Shown in pieces: positions 1-7,007 of a stretch of DNA of 64,000 bases. The notes under the pieces are model-generated. The model was given only the letters and a program-made list of their open reading frames with translations, had not been told where the DNA came from and searched no databases. Source of the stretch: an uncultured Spirochaetales bacterium (GTDB lineage Bacteria; Spirochaetota; Spirochaetia; Sphaerochaetales; Sphaerochaetaceae); NCBI GenBank assembly GCA_949285785.1, contig CASEAG010000031.1:62001-126000 (forward strand), in the 5' to 3' direction. The position numbers and the translations under genes were made by a program. The number at the start of each line of letters is the position of its first letter. Position 1 is the stretch's first letter.

Positions 1-1227
1 GAAAGAGGCCATGCCGTCATAAGCCTGGCTGGCAAGGATGCGGCCTTCGAGCTGGTCGGGACGGACCAGGGCTGGAGGGCGGCGACGTTCGGCCTGATTT
101 TGAACGCCTTCGTCCAGGCGGGAAGCCTTGCACCGACGATCGTCTTCGACGAGCTGGACAAGGTCGGCACGAGCGATGTGCACGGAAGAGCGGATGCGGC
201 CTTTCTTGATCTGCTGCAACCCGAGCGGGCACAGATGTTCACAGACTCCTTCATGGCTCTCCCGATAGACGTGTCGAAGGCCTGGTTCATCTTCACGGCG
301 AATACGCTGGAGGGAATCCCGGCTCCTGTGCTGGACCGCCTGTCGGTCTTCCGGATGGAGGCATACACCTTTGGCGACATGGAGCGGATCGTGCGCAAGG
401 TCATAGCCGGACGCAATGCCCTCTCGTCATGCGGCCTGAGGTTCACGGCAAAGGCCGTAAGCCGTCTGGTCATCTCACGCTGTCATGCCACATGGTCGAT
501 CCGACCCATGGTGGAGGCGGTCGAGAGGGTGTTCGCATCCAAGGCCGCGATGCTGCTTGAACATGATACGGGAGAGTCTGTCGTGGTAGACGAGGATGAT
601 GTCGTGGAGGCGCTTGGAGATACCGGGTACGATTTCGACCTGGTGCGCGACTTCCGCTATGGATGCGGTGTCGTCACCTGCATATGTCTCGGACCTGCAG
701 GAGGCTTCCTGTTCCCCGTCGAGGTGAAGAACAGGCCGTCGACATACAGGGAGGTCAAGGTCACCGGGCTTGTGGAGGACATCATGCTGGAGAGCGCCAA
801 CATAGCATACGACCTCGCGGACAGCTATCTGGAGCGGAACATGATGACCAGTCTGGGAAGCGTCACGGTCAACTACACCTACAGCTTCCACAAGGGAGGT
901 GACTCGGCGTCTCTCGCGACCGCCCTCGCGATCGTGTCGGAGGTGACGGGAAGGGCGATTCCCAAGACCAGTGCGGTGACCGGTGCCGTGTCGCTGAAGG
1001 GCAATGTCCTGCCGGTGGGTGGAGTCGTAGCCAAGATCCTCGCCGCCGAACGCCAGGGTGCAGAAGAGGTCATCCTTCCCTGGGTAAACCGGGAGGAGGC
1101 CGCCCAGATCCCGGCTTCCATCTCCTCCAGGATCAGGCTCACGTTCGTCAGGACGTTCGACGAGGCGGTGGACCATGTCATGCCACCGGTACGTCCCAAA
1201 GAGGTCGATCTGTCCAGAGGTGCGTGA
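1..1227 (+). CDS. lon: ATP-dependent Lon protease, C-terminal part (5' end outside window)
   Basis: The reading frame is open from base 1, so the N-terminal domain and Walker A lie before the window. What remains starts in the AAA+ domain: Walker B TIVFDELDKVG, then sensor-like FTANTLEGIPAPVLDRL, both close to LonA. The C-terminal third is the Lon S16 protease domain. The nucleophile is the Ser at 904-906 in GDSAS and its partner the Lys at 1033-1035 in VVAKILAA, followed by EEVILP. LonA enzymes usually have PKDGPSAG around the serine, so GDSAS looks more like the LonB type on a LonA-like ATPase. Lon degrades misfolded and regulatory proteins in the cytoplasm. The family assignment is secure; the subtype is less so. 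Confidence 0.93.
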   Translation, partial: ERGHAVISLAGKDAAFELVGTDQGWRAATFGLILNAFVQAGSLAPTIVFDELDKVGTSDVHGRADAAFLDLLQPERAQMFTDSFMALPIDVSKAWFIFTANTLEGIPAPVLDRLSVFRMEAYTFGDMERIVRKVIAGRNALSSCGLRFTAKAVSRLVISRCHATWSIRPMVEAVERVFASKAAMLLEHDTGESVVVDEDDVVEALGDTGYDFDLVRDFRYGCGVVTCICLGPAGGFLFPVEVKNRPSTYREVKVTGLVEDIMLESANIAYDLADSYLERNMMTSLGSVTVNYTYSFHKGGDSASLATALAIVSEVTGRAIPKTSAVTGAVSLKGNVLPVGGVVAKILAAERQGAEEVILPWVNREEAAQIPASISSRIRLTFVRTFDEAVDHVMPPVRPKEVDLSRGA

Positions 1228-1326
1228 GATTCCATGACATCCACAGCGCAGCGGATAGGCATCCTGCCAGGTCCTCTGGAACAGTTATGACCAGACTGTC
1301 GGCATCGTCGCCGGCAGCCTGGCTTG

Positions 1327-2007
1327 TCATTCGAAGACCTTCCTGAAGCCCAGTCCGTCGACGAAGTCGAAACGTCTGTCGAACCAGCTGGTGCACCGTC
1401 CGATCAGCCAGCCGTTGAGCAGGGCGCAGAACACCGTTCCCAGCTTGACGCCCTCGAAGCGGCCGAAGCCGATGAAGATGAACGACATGGCGATCGCCAC
1501 GAGACAGCTGCAGCAGTCGTAGACGGTCTTGGTCCTGCTTATGTTCCAGCCGTACTTCGAGGACAGCTCCTTCACGAACAGCTCGTATGCCTCGGGCGAG
1601 ATGTAGGTCTTGAACAGGAGCGACACCCCGGTTGCACACACCAGCATGCCGACGAGGTAGAATGCCGTTCTGGCGGCGATTCCCTCACCGGGGACCATGG
1701 CCACCAGGGCGATCATCAAATCCAGCACGGTGCCGTATATGAATGCGGTGATGAAGGAGAACAGATATCTTCGGCTGAAGTGGTGCATCACAAGCGCCAG
1801 GACGATGATCAGCAGAGCCTGGAGGCAGTATTCGGCCATCCCGAACGAGAACCAGCCCAGATACTGCGATACCTTCAGATGGACCAGATAGGCCGGGGCG
1901 ACCACCATCGACATCCCATAGTCGGCCCTTTCCATCAACGCCGTACCGAGTGCGAGCGCCACAATGCCGAAGGCATATGCCGCCTCCGTGAAGAATCTCC
2001 TCTTCAT
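1327..2007 (-). CDS. YczE/YitT-like (DUF6198-type) integral membrane protein
   Basis: A 226-residue protein with about five hydrophobic segments (near residues 8-25, 60-78, 82-105, 110-130 and 165-185). The N-terminus carries LGTALMERADYGMSM, resembling the start of YczE/YyaS/YitT-family proteins, where a G-x-x-L-x-x-x-A-x-x-G pattern is usual. An AGGAGG ribosome-binding site lies 8 nt before the ATG. Function is unknown in the family; some members sit near transporters or regulators. It faces the Lon gene tail to tail, with about 100 bases between the stops and no clear terminator there. The membrane location is well supported, the family moderately. Confidence 0.7.
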   Translation of the reverse strand: MKRRFFTEAAYAFGIVALALGTALMERADYGMSMVVAPAYLVHLKVSQYLGWFSFGMAEYCLQALLIIVLALVMHHFSRRYLFSFITAFIYGTVLDLMIALVAMVPGEGIAARTAFYLVGMLVCATGVSLLFKTYISPEAYELFVKELSSKYGWNISRTKTVYDCCSCLVAIAMSFIFIGFGRFEGVKLGTVFCALLNGWLIGRCTSWFDRRFDFVDGLGFRKVFE

Positions 2008-2186
2008 CGACGGATCCTCCTGAAAACTGACGTTTGGTACAGAAACGGCAAAAGATGAGATTCACAGGTGGACGGAACGTGCACTCCGGATGGTTCCAGC
2101 CTGCTGTTCCACCATGACTGGAAGATAGCATGCAAGGCTGGATCGAATCCATATCGATCCGGGCTTCTGATGGTCAGAACAGGTCA

Positions 2187-2454
2187 CTATGGGTTCCTTG
2201 TCCTGATCAGTTCAAGAATGAGCCTATCATATGCAATCCGGTATATCAGAAGCCAGTCAGGTTCTATATGACACTCTCTCATGCCCTTGTAGTTTCGTGA
2301 ATTCTGCAATTGATGATCCCGGAATCTTTCGGGAAGAGGTTTCTCCTCACATAGAAGGGTGATCACCTCTTCCAGGCTTCTCCGGCCTGCAGTCTCTCTT
2401 TACGGCGAGTTTGTAATCCTTCTAGAACTGACCCGTGAATTCCGGCTTAAGCAT
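2187..2454 (-). pseudogene. YafQ-type RelE-superfamily toxin, broken by a stop and a frameshift
   Basis: Translation starts at an ATG overlapping the relB stop (as in dinJ-yafQ pairs) and reads MLKPEFTGQF, then hits TAG at 2422-2424 as codon 11. It continues KDYKLAVKRDCRPEK, then an extra base near 2376 shifts the frame. The rest reads LEEVITLLCEEKPLP, RDHQLQNSRNYKGM, RECHIEPDWLLIYRI and ends ELIRTRNP before a stop at 2187-2189. Restoring both lesions gives about 88 residues, the normal YafQ length, with the His, His and Asp residues of the mRNase site (DHQ, ECHIEPDW) still present. The toxin is almost certainly inactive. A sequencing error could explain one lesion but hardly both. Confidence 0.85.
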
Positions 2455-2722
2455 CGAGAGCCTCCATCAGCTCCTTCACGCTGTTGTATGGGCCATACAT
2501 GTCTCTGCCGTTTTCTGCGTCATCCATTGCCTTGTATTTGATCTCATTGGGTTCATCCAACTTGACTTCAAATGGAAGTCCATGGCACCTGAGAGCCTGA
2601 CGATAGAAAATGCCGGTTGCCGTGCTCAGATCCAGTCCTAAAGATCTGAAGAGAGTAGAAGCCTCTTCTTTGAGCTGTGGCTCTATACGAATCGTAAGAT
2701 TGTGGCTCTTCTGCGTCTGCAT
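2447..2722 (-). CDS. relB: RelB/DinJ-family antitoxin
   Basis: A 91-residue protein starting MQTQKSHNLTIRIEPQLKEEA. The N-terminal part has the ribbon-helix-helix pattern of RelB/DinJ (NLTIRIEPQLK, then LGLDLSTATGIFYRQALR), and the C-terminus would wrap the toxin. The start was chosen at 2722 because AGGAGA lies 7-12 nt upstream; an ATG 60 nt further out has no support. It overlaps the broken yafQ-type toxin gene by 8 nt. An inverted repeat CAATAT...ATATTG (2741-2746 and 2761-2766) lies just upstream and is a candidate autoregulatory operator. With the toxin dead, this is an orphan antitoxin that could still neutralise related toxins elsewhere. Confidence 0.85.
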   Translation of the reverse strand: MQTQKSHNLTIRIEPQLKEEASTLFRSLGLDLSTATGIFYRQALRCHGLPFEVKLDEPNEIKYKAMDDAENGRDMYGPYNSVKELMEALDA

Positions 2723-2886
2723 ACCATTCTCTCCTGAGCACAATATGGCATTGTTTATGGATATTGCAAATGCAATGCACATAAAAGTACGCTTCGATGT
2801 TTATTGAGAAATCGTAATTCTTGATAATCGATGATGACTTTCCTATTCAGGTAGATGGAGATGGGAACGCCTTAAGAGTCAACCAT

Positions 2887-3111
2887 TCAGTCCATATCAT
2901 ATTCGACTACGCAGGTTCCGCTATCCAGCTTCTTTGCTCTTGTCACAATCTTGTCGATATCCTGCATGACCTCGTCGGTATAATATTTCTCTCCGCATTG
3001 AACGCATTCCAGACAAGGAACATTCTTTATGATGATTGTATAATCACCAAGTGCTGCTACATATGTTGTTGTAGACTCCTTGAGTTCTTTTCCGCGGCAA
3101 TATGGGCACAC
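2887..3111 (-). CDS. YgiT-type zinc-ribbon protein (MqsA-like antitoxin N-domain)
   Basis: About 74 residues with two CxxC knuckles (CPYC near the start and CVQC around residue 36) and the family pattern GDYTIIIKNVPCLEC followed by GEKYYTDEV. The GTG at 3111 was chosen because AAGGAGG sits 7 nt upstream and family members typically start M-x-CPxC. An upstream ATG at 3129 has no ribosome-binding site. Related proteins are antitoxins, normally paired with an MqsR or DUF4258 toxin, or with an HTH fused at the C-terminus. Here the HTH is absent and no DUF4258 gene is seen; the gene directly follows RelE in the same operon. Its role as third member of this module is inferred. Confidence 0.75.
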   Translation of the reverse strand: MCPYCRGKELKESTTTYVAALGDYTIIIKNVPCLECVQCGEKYYTDEVMQDIDKIVTRAKKLDSGTCVVEYDMD

Positions 3112-3139
3112 TTTGGTTCCTCCTTCCAATGAAGTGCCA

Positions 3140-3394
3140 TCAATAGATATCCTTTCTGTGGCCTATCTTGAGTACGGAGATCAAAATCCTCTCATCCTGA
3201 ATCTCGCAGATCACCCAGTAATCGCCGACACGATAGCGCCATAGGCCACGCATGTTCTCGACAAGAGCTTTTCCTCGGCTTCTGGGATTTCCAAGAAGAG
3301 AGACTTCATCCATGTAATCCAGAATCCTCTTCTGCATGGTCTTGTCGAGTTTCCTGAGCTGTTTTCTCGCCGTTTCGGTGTACTCGATTCTCAT
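3140..3394 (-). CDS. relE: RelE/ParE-superfamily toxin
   Basis: An 84-residue protein, MRIEYTETARKQLRKLD at the start and VLKIGHRKDIY at the end, both hallmarks of RelE/StbE toxins. The middle has LWRYRVGDYWVICEI, with the conserved Arg of the mRNA-cleaving fold. RelE toxins cut mRNA in the ribosomal A site. Its ATG overlaps the stop of the upstream RHH antitoxin gene by 4 nt (ATGA), so the two are translationally coupled, in the usual antitoxin-toxin order. No lesion is visible, so this toxin is probably functional. Confidence 0.88.
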   Translation of the reverse strand: MRIEYTETARKQLRKLDKTMQKRILDYMDEVSLLGNPRSRGKALVENMRGLWRYRVGDYWVICEIQDERILISVLKIGHRKDIY

Positions 3395-3624
3395 AGACCA
3401 AGCTCTTTCCTGATCTCATCGGACGAGTAGGTCTTTTCCTTGCCTGCCCTGACACGTTCCCTTATGTCTACAGCATCGTATATGTCTTCTATATCCGAGA
3501 GGTAATCCTCCAGAAGAGTATTGTAGTAGAAACCAGAGCTGCGTTTTGTCCTCCTGGCCAATTCGTCGACTCTCGCTTTGAGTTCCGGTGTCGTTCTGAA
3601 TGTGACGGTTGCAGTCAATGCCAT
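3391..3624 (-). CDS. Ribbon-helix-helix (RelB/CopG-like) antitoxin
   Basis: A 77-residue protein starting MALTATVTFRTTPELKARVDELA, a classic beta strand plus helix RHH DNA-binding start, followed by an acidic tail (YLSDIEDIYDAVDIRERV) that would clamp the toxin. AGGAG lies 8 nt before the chosen ATG; an ATG 48 nt upstream lies inside the probable operator. It forms an operon with the overlapping relE and the zinc-ribbon gene. The palindrome at 3641-3668 just upstream is the likely binding site for autoregulation. Confidence 0.86.
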   Translation of the reverse strand: MALTATVTFRTTPELKARVDELARRTKRSSGFYYNTLLEDYLSDIEDIYDAVDIRERVRAGKEKTYSSDEIRKELGL

Positions 3625-3640
3625 GATCCCATCTCCTGAA

Positions 3641-3668
3641 TACAATGTAATACATAGTGTGCATTGTA
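3641..3668 (-). promoter_or_regulatory. Candidate RHH operator/promoter of the TA operon
   Basis: TACAATG at 3641-3647 and its reverse complement CATTGTA at 3662-3668 are separated by 14 bases and lie 17 bases before the antitoxin ATG. On the minus strand, TACAAT at 3663-3668 could also serve as the -10 element, so bound antitoxin would block RNA polymerase. The operator role is inferred. Confidence 0.5.
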
Positions 3669-3776
3669 TCAAGAAAGCTAATGTTCAAAAGTTTCGAAAA
3701 GCCGGATCCGGACGTCTTGCGGGTGCTGTCGTTAGCCGGTTCAAAAGCGCTACTAAGCTTCCTGAATTAAAGAAAA

Positions 3777-3797
3777 CCAGCCGGTTTTCCCGACTGG
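3777..3797 (-). terminator. Rho-independent terminator after tRNA-Ile
   Basis: On the minus strand CCAGTCGG, loop GAAAA, then CCGGCTGG forms an 8-bp stem with one G-T pair, followed by TTTTCTTT. It lies 27 bases past the 3' end of the tRNA and would also separate it from the toxin-antitoxin operon. Confidence 0.8.
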
Positions 3798-3824
3798 CTT
3801 CCGTATCAATGATGTGGCGTTGTA

Positions 3825-3897
3825 TGGGCCCAGGTGGATTTGAACCACCGACCAACGGGTTATGAGTCCGCGGCTCTGACCGCTGAGCTATAGGCCC
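3825..3897 (-). tRNA. tRNA-Ile(CAU), to be lysidine-modified
   Basis: A complete cloverleaf: acceptor GGGCCTA pairs with TGGGCCC (one G-T), D arm AGCTCAGCGGTCAGAGC, anticodon loop CTCATAA, T arm GGTGGTTCAAATCCACC, discriminator A. The CCA end is not encoded. The anticodon CAT alone would mean Met, but the body (CTATAGCTCAG, ACTCATAA, TTGGTCGGTGG) matches the minor isoleucine tRNA whose C34 is converted to lysidine by TilS. One A-C mismatch sits at the top of the anticodon stem. An elongator Met tRNA is the alternative. Confidence 0.85.
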
Positions 3898-3970
3898 GAT
3901 ATGACAGACAGGATTCTAGCCTGAAAGCATCATCAGATGCAAGAAGGCCGAATCCCGCTTCTGCCGATGC

Positions 3971-4534
3971 TTACTTGTTGACCCTCTCCAGGTACTCCTT
4001 CGTCTCCGTGTTGACGCGGATCTTCTCGCCCTGCTTGATGAAGATGGGCACTCTGACGCGAAGGCCGGTCTCCGTGGTGACGTACTTGGTGGCACCCTGG
4101 ACGGTGTCGCCCTTGACGGCCTCTTCGGCCTCGGCGACGGTGAAGACGATCTTTGCCGGGATGAGGATGTCCAGCAGCTGGTCCTCCCAGAACGTCGCCC
4201 TGTAGGTCTCGCCTTCCTTCATGAAGTACTCGTAGTCGGGGAAGTTGGCCATCGGAACCTCCATCTGGTCGAACGTCTCGACGTTCATGAAGGAGAAGTT
4301 GGTTCCATCATTGTAAAGATACTGGATGTCCCTGTCCTCGACCGTGATGTCCTCGGCGTTGTCTTGGCTCTTCATGGTCTCGGAGAGGACCTGGCCGGTG
4401 GAGGGGCTCTTCAGCTTGAGCCTGACGAATGCAGAACCCTTGCCGGGGTTGACGAACTCCCTCTCGATGCAAATGAAGGGCTGTCCCTTGATGAGGAGGG
4501 CGGTACCCTTGTCGATCTGACCTGCTTTGATCAT
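3971..4534 (-). CDS. efp: Translation elongation factor P
   Basis: A 187-residue protein of standard EF-P length. Domain I (KOW-like) holds the modification loop FVNPGKGSAFVRL; Lys32 in PGKG corresponds to the lysine that receives beta-lysine in E. coli. Domain II spans roughly residues 65-125, and the C-terminal OB domain ends with LRVRVPIFIKQGEKI, the EF-P signature region. EF-P relieves ribosome stalling at polyproline stretches. The modifying enzyme EpmA is encoded just upstream on the same strand, which supports lysylation. AGAGGT precedes the ATG by 7 nt. A separate promoter can be read between epmA and efp. Confidence 0.97.
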   Translation of the reverse strand: MIKAGQIDKGTALLIKGQPFICIEREFVNPGKGSAFVRLKLKSPSTGQVLSETMKSQDNAEDITVEDRDIQYLYNDGTNFSFMNVETFDQMEVPMANFPDYEYFMKEGETYRATFWEDQLLDILIPAKIVFTVAEAEEAVKGDTVQGATKYVTTETGLRVRVPIFIKQGEKIRVNTETKEYLERVNK

Positions 4535-4586
4535 TGTCTATACCTCTGAAATGTCGTTTTATGTCGAAATGGCCTGGGCCACAAGT

Positions 4587-4615
4587 ATGATATAGAAAGC
4601 GTGCACAAAAGTAAA
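4587..4615 (-). promoter_or_regulatory. Probable efp promoter
   Basis: On the minus strand TTTACT (4610-4615), a 17-base spacer, and TATCAT (4587-4592), giving a leader of about 45 nt before the efp ATG. The -35 is weak, so confidence is moderate. Confidence 0.45.
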
Positions 4616-4645
4616 GAATGCCGTTAGTTCTTCACTGGCAACGAC

Positions 4646-5632
4646 TTACTCCCTCATCAGACGGTCGAACGGGAACAGCAGCACGTCCCTTATGTCCTTC
4701 CTCCCGGTCAGACACATCAGCAGCCTGTCCAGCCCGATGGCCACTCCGGAGGAGGGCGGCACCGCAATAGTCGGGAACCTGTCGGACACGTCCGGTATCG
4801 GAAGGCCGGTACCGGCCCTCTGGGATACGAGCCTGGCGTACTCCTTCTCGTAATACGCCTTCGTCACCTCCACATCGGTCTCCTCGCTGTAGCAGTTGGC
4901 CACCTCGATGCCTGCGATGTACATCTCCCAGCGGTTGCGCCAGGGAGTGCCGGGCCTCCTCTGTGCAAGACAGTCGATCTGGTACGGGTAGTCGGTGAGT
5001 ACAACGATGCGGTCCCTGGGAAGCTCCGGCTCGACGTAGGTGATGAATATCCTGTTGAAGATGTCGTCCCATGCCTCGTCCGGTGCCGGACTCTGCCCCA
5101 GCTCCTCGGCCCGCCTTGCAAGCCGCCTCCTGTCCTGGTGCTCCTCCAGGTCCGTGCCGGCCCAGCGGATCATGGCCTCGTTGACGCTCATCACGAGGAA
5201 GTCCTCCTTCATGAATGACGGGCACCCATCCGTCAGGAGCGCATCGATCAGCTGACGGGTGAGGGTGATGGAATCCTTCTCGTCGAAGCCGAGGGTGTAG
5301 TACTCCAGCATCGTGAACTCGGGGTTGTGGATGCATCCCAGCTGTTCGCTGTTGCGGAAGCACTGGCTGATCTGGTAGACGGAGGGGCTGCCACAGGCCA
5401 GCACCTCCTTCATGAATATCTCGGGCGAAGGGATCAGATAGAAGTCCCTGTCGCCGACGAACTCGTTGACGAAGCGTGTCTCGAAGTCCTGGATCGTGGG
5501 CTCCGGGATCAGCGTCGGGGAGAGCGTGGGGGTGAATATCTCGAGGTAGCCGCGTCCGTCGAAGAAGTCGCGGATGCGCCTGTACATCATGCCTCTCTGC
5601 TTCTGGCTTTCAAGATCGAACATGGGCAACAT
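4646..5632 (-). CDS. epmA: EF-P--(R)-beta-lysine ligase EpmA (GenX/PoxA)
   Basis: A 328-residue class II aminoacyl-tRNA-synthetase-like protein of the same length as E. coli EpmA. It has only the catalytic core and no anticodon-binding domain. Motif 2 is seen as QCFRNSEQLGCIHNPEFTML, motif 3 as GVAIGLDRLLMCL. EpmA attaches lysine (R-beta-lysine when EpmB is present) to EF-P, and the target gene efp lies directly downstream. No EpmB (lysine 2,3-aminomutase-like) gene is in the window. The start ATG at 5632 has a poorly placed GGA-rich stretch; MFDLESQ, nine bases in, is an alternative. It is divergent from mnmE, with 43 bases between the starts. Confidence 0.93.
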   Translation of the reverse strand: MLPMFDLESQKQRGMMYRRIRDFFDGRGYLEIFTPTLSPTLIPEPTIQDFETRFVNEFVGDRDFYLIPSPEIFMKEVLACGSPSVYQISQCFRNSEQLGCIHNPEFTMLEYYTLGFDEKDSITLTRQLIDALLTDGCPSFMKEDFLVMSVNEAMIRWAGTDLEEHQDRRRLARRAEELGQSPAPDEAWDDIFNRIFITYVEPELPRDRIVVLTDYPYQIDCLAQRRPGTPWRNRWEMYIAGIEVANCYSEETDVEVTKAYYEKEYARLVSQRAGTGLPIPDVSDRFPTIAVPPSSGVAIGLDRLLMCLTGRKDIRDVLLFPFDRLMRE

Positions 5633-5675
5633 ATTATTGCCAGCCGTCCTTTTTGACTATATCCTTGTGCAGCAT

Positions 5676-7001
5676 ATGGAGAACTACAGCGTAGACGAAC
5701 CGATATACGCCCTGGCGACGGCCTATGCGCCAAGCGCGCTGGCTGTGGTGCGCACCAGCGGAAAGGGCAGCATAGGGATGCTTGCCGGAGCATTCAGTTC
5801 GTCTTCCCGTCTTGTCCGGGCGGCGAACGGCACGCTCGTGCATGGACATGTCCTCGACGAGGACGGCGCCACGATCGACGAGGTCGTGCTGTCTGTCTAT
5901 CGCGAAGGCCATGGCTATACCGGGGAGGAGGCAGTCGAGATCTCCACGCACGGCTCCCTCATGGTCCTCAGGCGGCTGTCCGCCAGACTCGTCCAGCTGG
6001 GCTTCAGACCGGCTCTCAGGGGTGAGTTCACCTTCCGCGCCTTCATGCACGGAAGAATGGACCTCACGCAGGCAGAGGCCGTCGAGGAGATCATAGGCTC
6101 CAGAAGCGTCAAAAGCCAGGAGAAGGCGATGGACCGCCTGGCCGGACAGCTCAGGGAAGCCATGGGTTCCATCCGCACCCGTCTGCTGGACATCCTGGCC
6201 TCGCTCGAGGTCCAGCTGGACTACGCCGAGGACGAGATTCTTGAGGACTGGGTGTTTCCTGATGACGAAGTCGACGACATCATCGCCTCCCTGCGCTCCC
6301 TCGTCTCCACATACGATGCAGGACGCATCCACCGCGACGGTGCGAAGGTCGTCCTGGCCGGTAAGGCCAACGCCGGAAAGAGCTCGCTGTTCAACCTGCT
6401 GGTCAAGGAGGACAGGGCAATCGTCTCGCCGGTGCCCGGGACCACACGCGACTTCATAGAGACCTGGATAGACCTCGGCGGCATTCCAGTCAGGCTGTAC
6501 GACACCGCAGGCCTGCGCTCCAGCGACGACGAGGTCGAGAGCGAAGGCATCAGACGCAGCGCCTCGCTCATGGCACAGGCCGACCTGGTTGTCTACCTCG
6601 TCGACCCGGACGACGATGTGCCCCTCGACGAGCTCGATGAGGCGAAGACCATCCTGGTCTATTCCAAGAGCGACAGGAGAAGGGTGGAAGGCGCCCTGTC
6701 CATATCATCCCTCACAGGTGAGGGCGTTGGCGATCTCGTGGCAAGCATAGTCGCCAGACTGTCATTCGGTACCGAGGCACTTCAGGACGATACACCTGTC
6801 ATAGACAGCCGACGCCAGCGCGACAGCCTGATTGCATGCATCGAGGCCCTCGAGAACGCCAGGGCCTCTCGTGGCCAGAGCGTCGACATCATGGCACTCT
6901 TCTTCCAGAGGGCCCTCGAGGAGATCGGCCTGATCACGGGGGAAGTGACAAACGAGGAGCTTTTGGATACGCTTTTCTCACAATTCTGTCTTGGGAAGTG
7001 A
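5676..7001 (+). CDS. mnmE: tRNA uridine-34 modification GTPase MnmE
   Basis: A 441-residue protein, slightly shorter than the usual 450. The N-terminal formyl-THF-binding domain begins EPIYALATAYAPSALAVVR. A helical domain surrounds the G domain with P-loop GKANAGKSSLFN (near residue 230), DTAGL and the specificity motif SKSD. The C-terminus FCLGK is the conserved CxGK active-site end. With MnmG it makes 5-(carboxy)aminomethyl-uridine at the wobble position. The start ATG at 5676 was chosen because homology begins there; there is no good ribosome-binding site. mnmG follows 6 nt after the stop. Confidence 0.96.
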   Translation: MENYSVDEPIYALATAYAPSALAVVRTSGKGSIGMLAGAFSSSSRLVRAANGTLVHGHVLDEDGATIDEVVLSVYREGHGYTGEEAVEISTHGSLMVLRRLSARLVQLGFRPALRGEFTFRAFMHGRMDLTQAEAVEEIIGSRSVKSQEKAMDRLAGQLREAMGSIRTRLLDILASLEVQLDYAEDEILEDWVFPDDEVDDIIASLRSLVSTYDAGRIHRDGAKVVLAGKANAGKSSLFNLLVKEDRAIVSPVPGTTRDFIETWIDLGGIPVRLYDTAGLRSSDDEVESEGIRRSASLMAQADLVVYLVDPDDDVPLDELDEAKTILVYSKSDRRRVEGALSISSLTGEGVGDLVASIVARLSFGTEALQDDTPVIDSRRQRDSLIACIEALENARASRGQSVDIMALFFQRALEEIGLITGEVTNEELLDTLFSQFCLGK

Positions 7002-7007
7002 ATACCG

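Noticed and set aside
475-1176. Long open frame on the minus strand opposite the Lon gene
   Set aside because: GC-rich coding DNA leaves the opposite strand open. The product has no family features, while the plus strand has clear Lon motifs.
2790-2886. Short minus-strand stretch reading GVPISIYLNRKVIIDYQ after the zinc-ribbon gene
   Set aside because: It looks protein-like but has no start, is interrupted and is too short to assign; it may be a remnant of another toxin or transposon gene.
3825-3897. tRNA-Ile as integration site for the toxin-antitoxin patch
   Set aside because: No direct repeat of the tRNA 3' end and no integrase were found near the patch.
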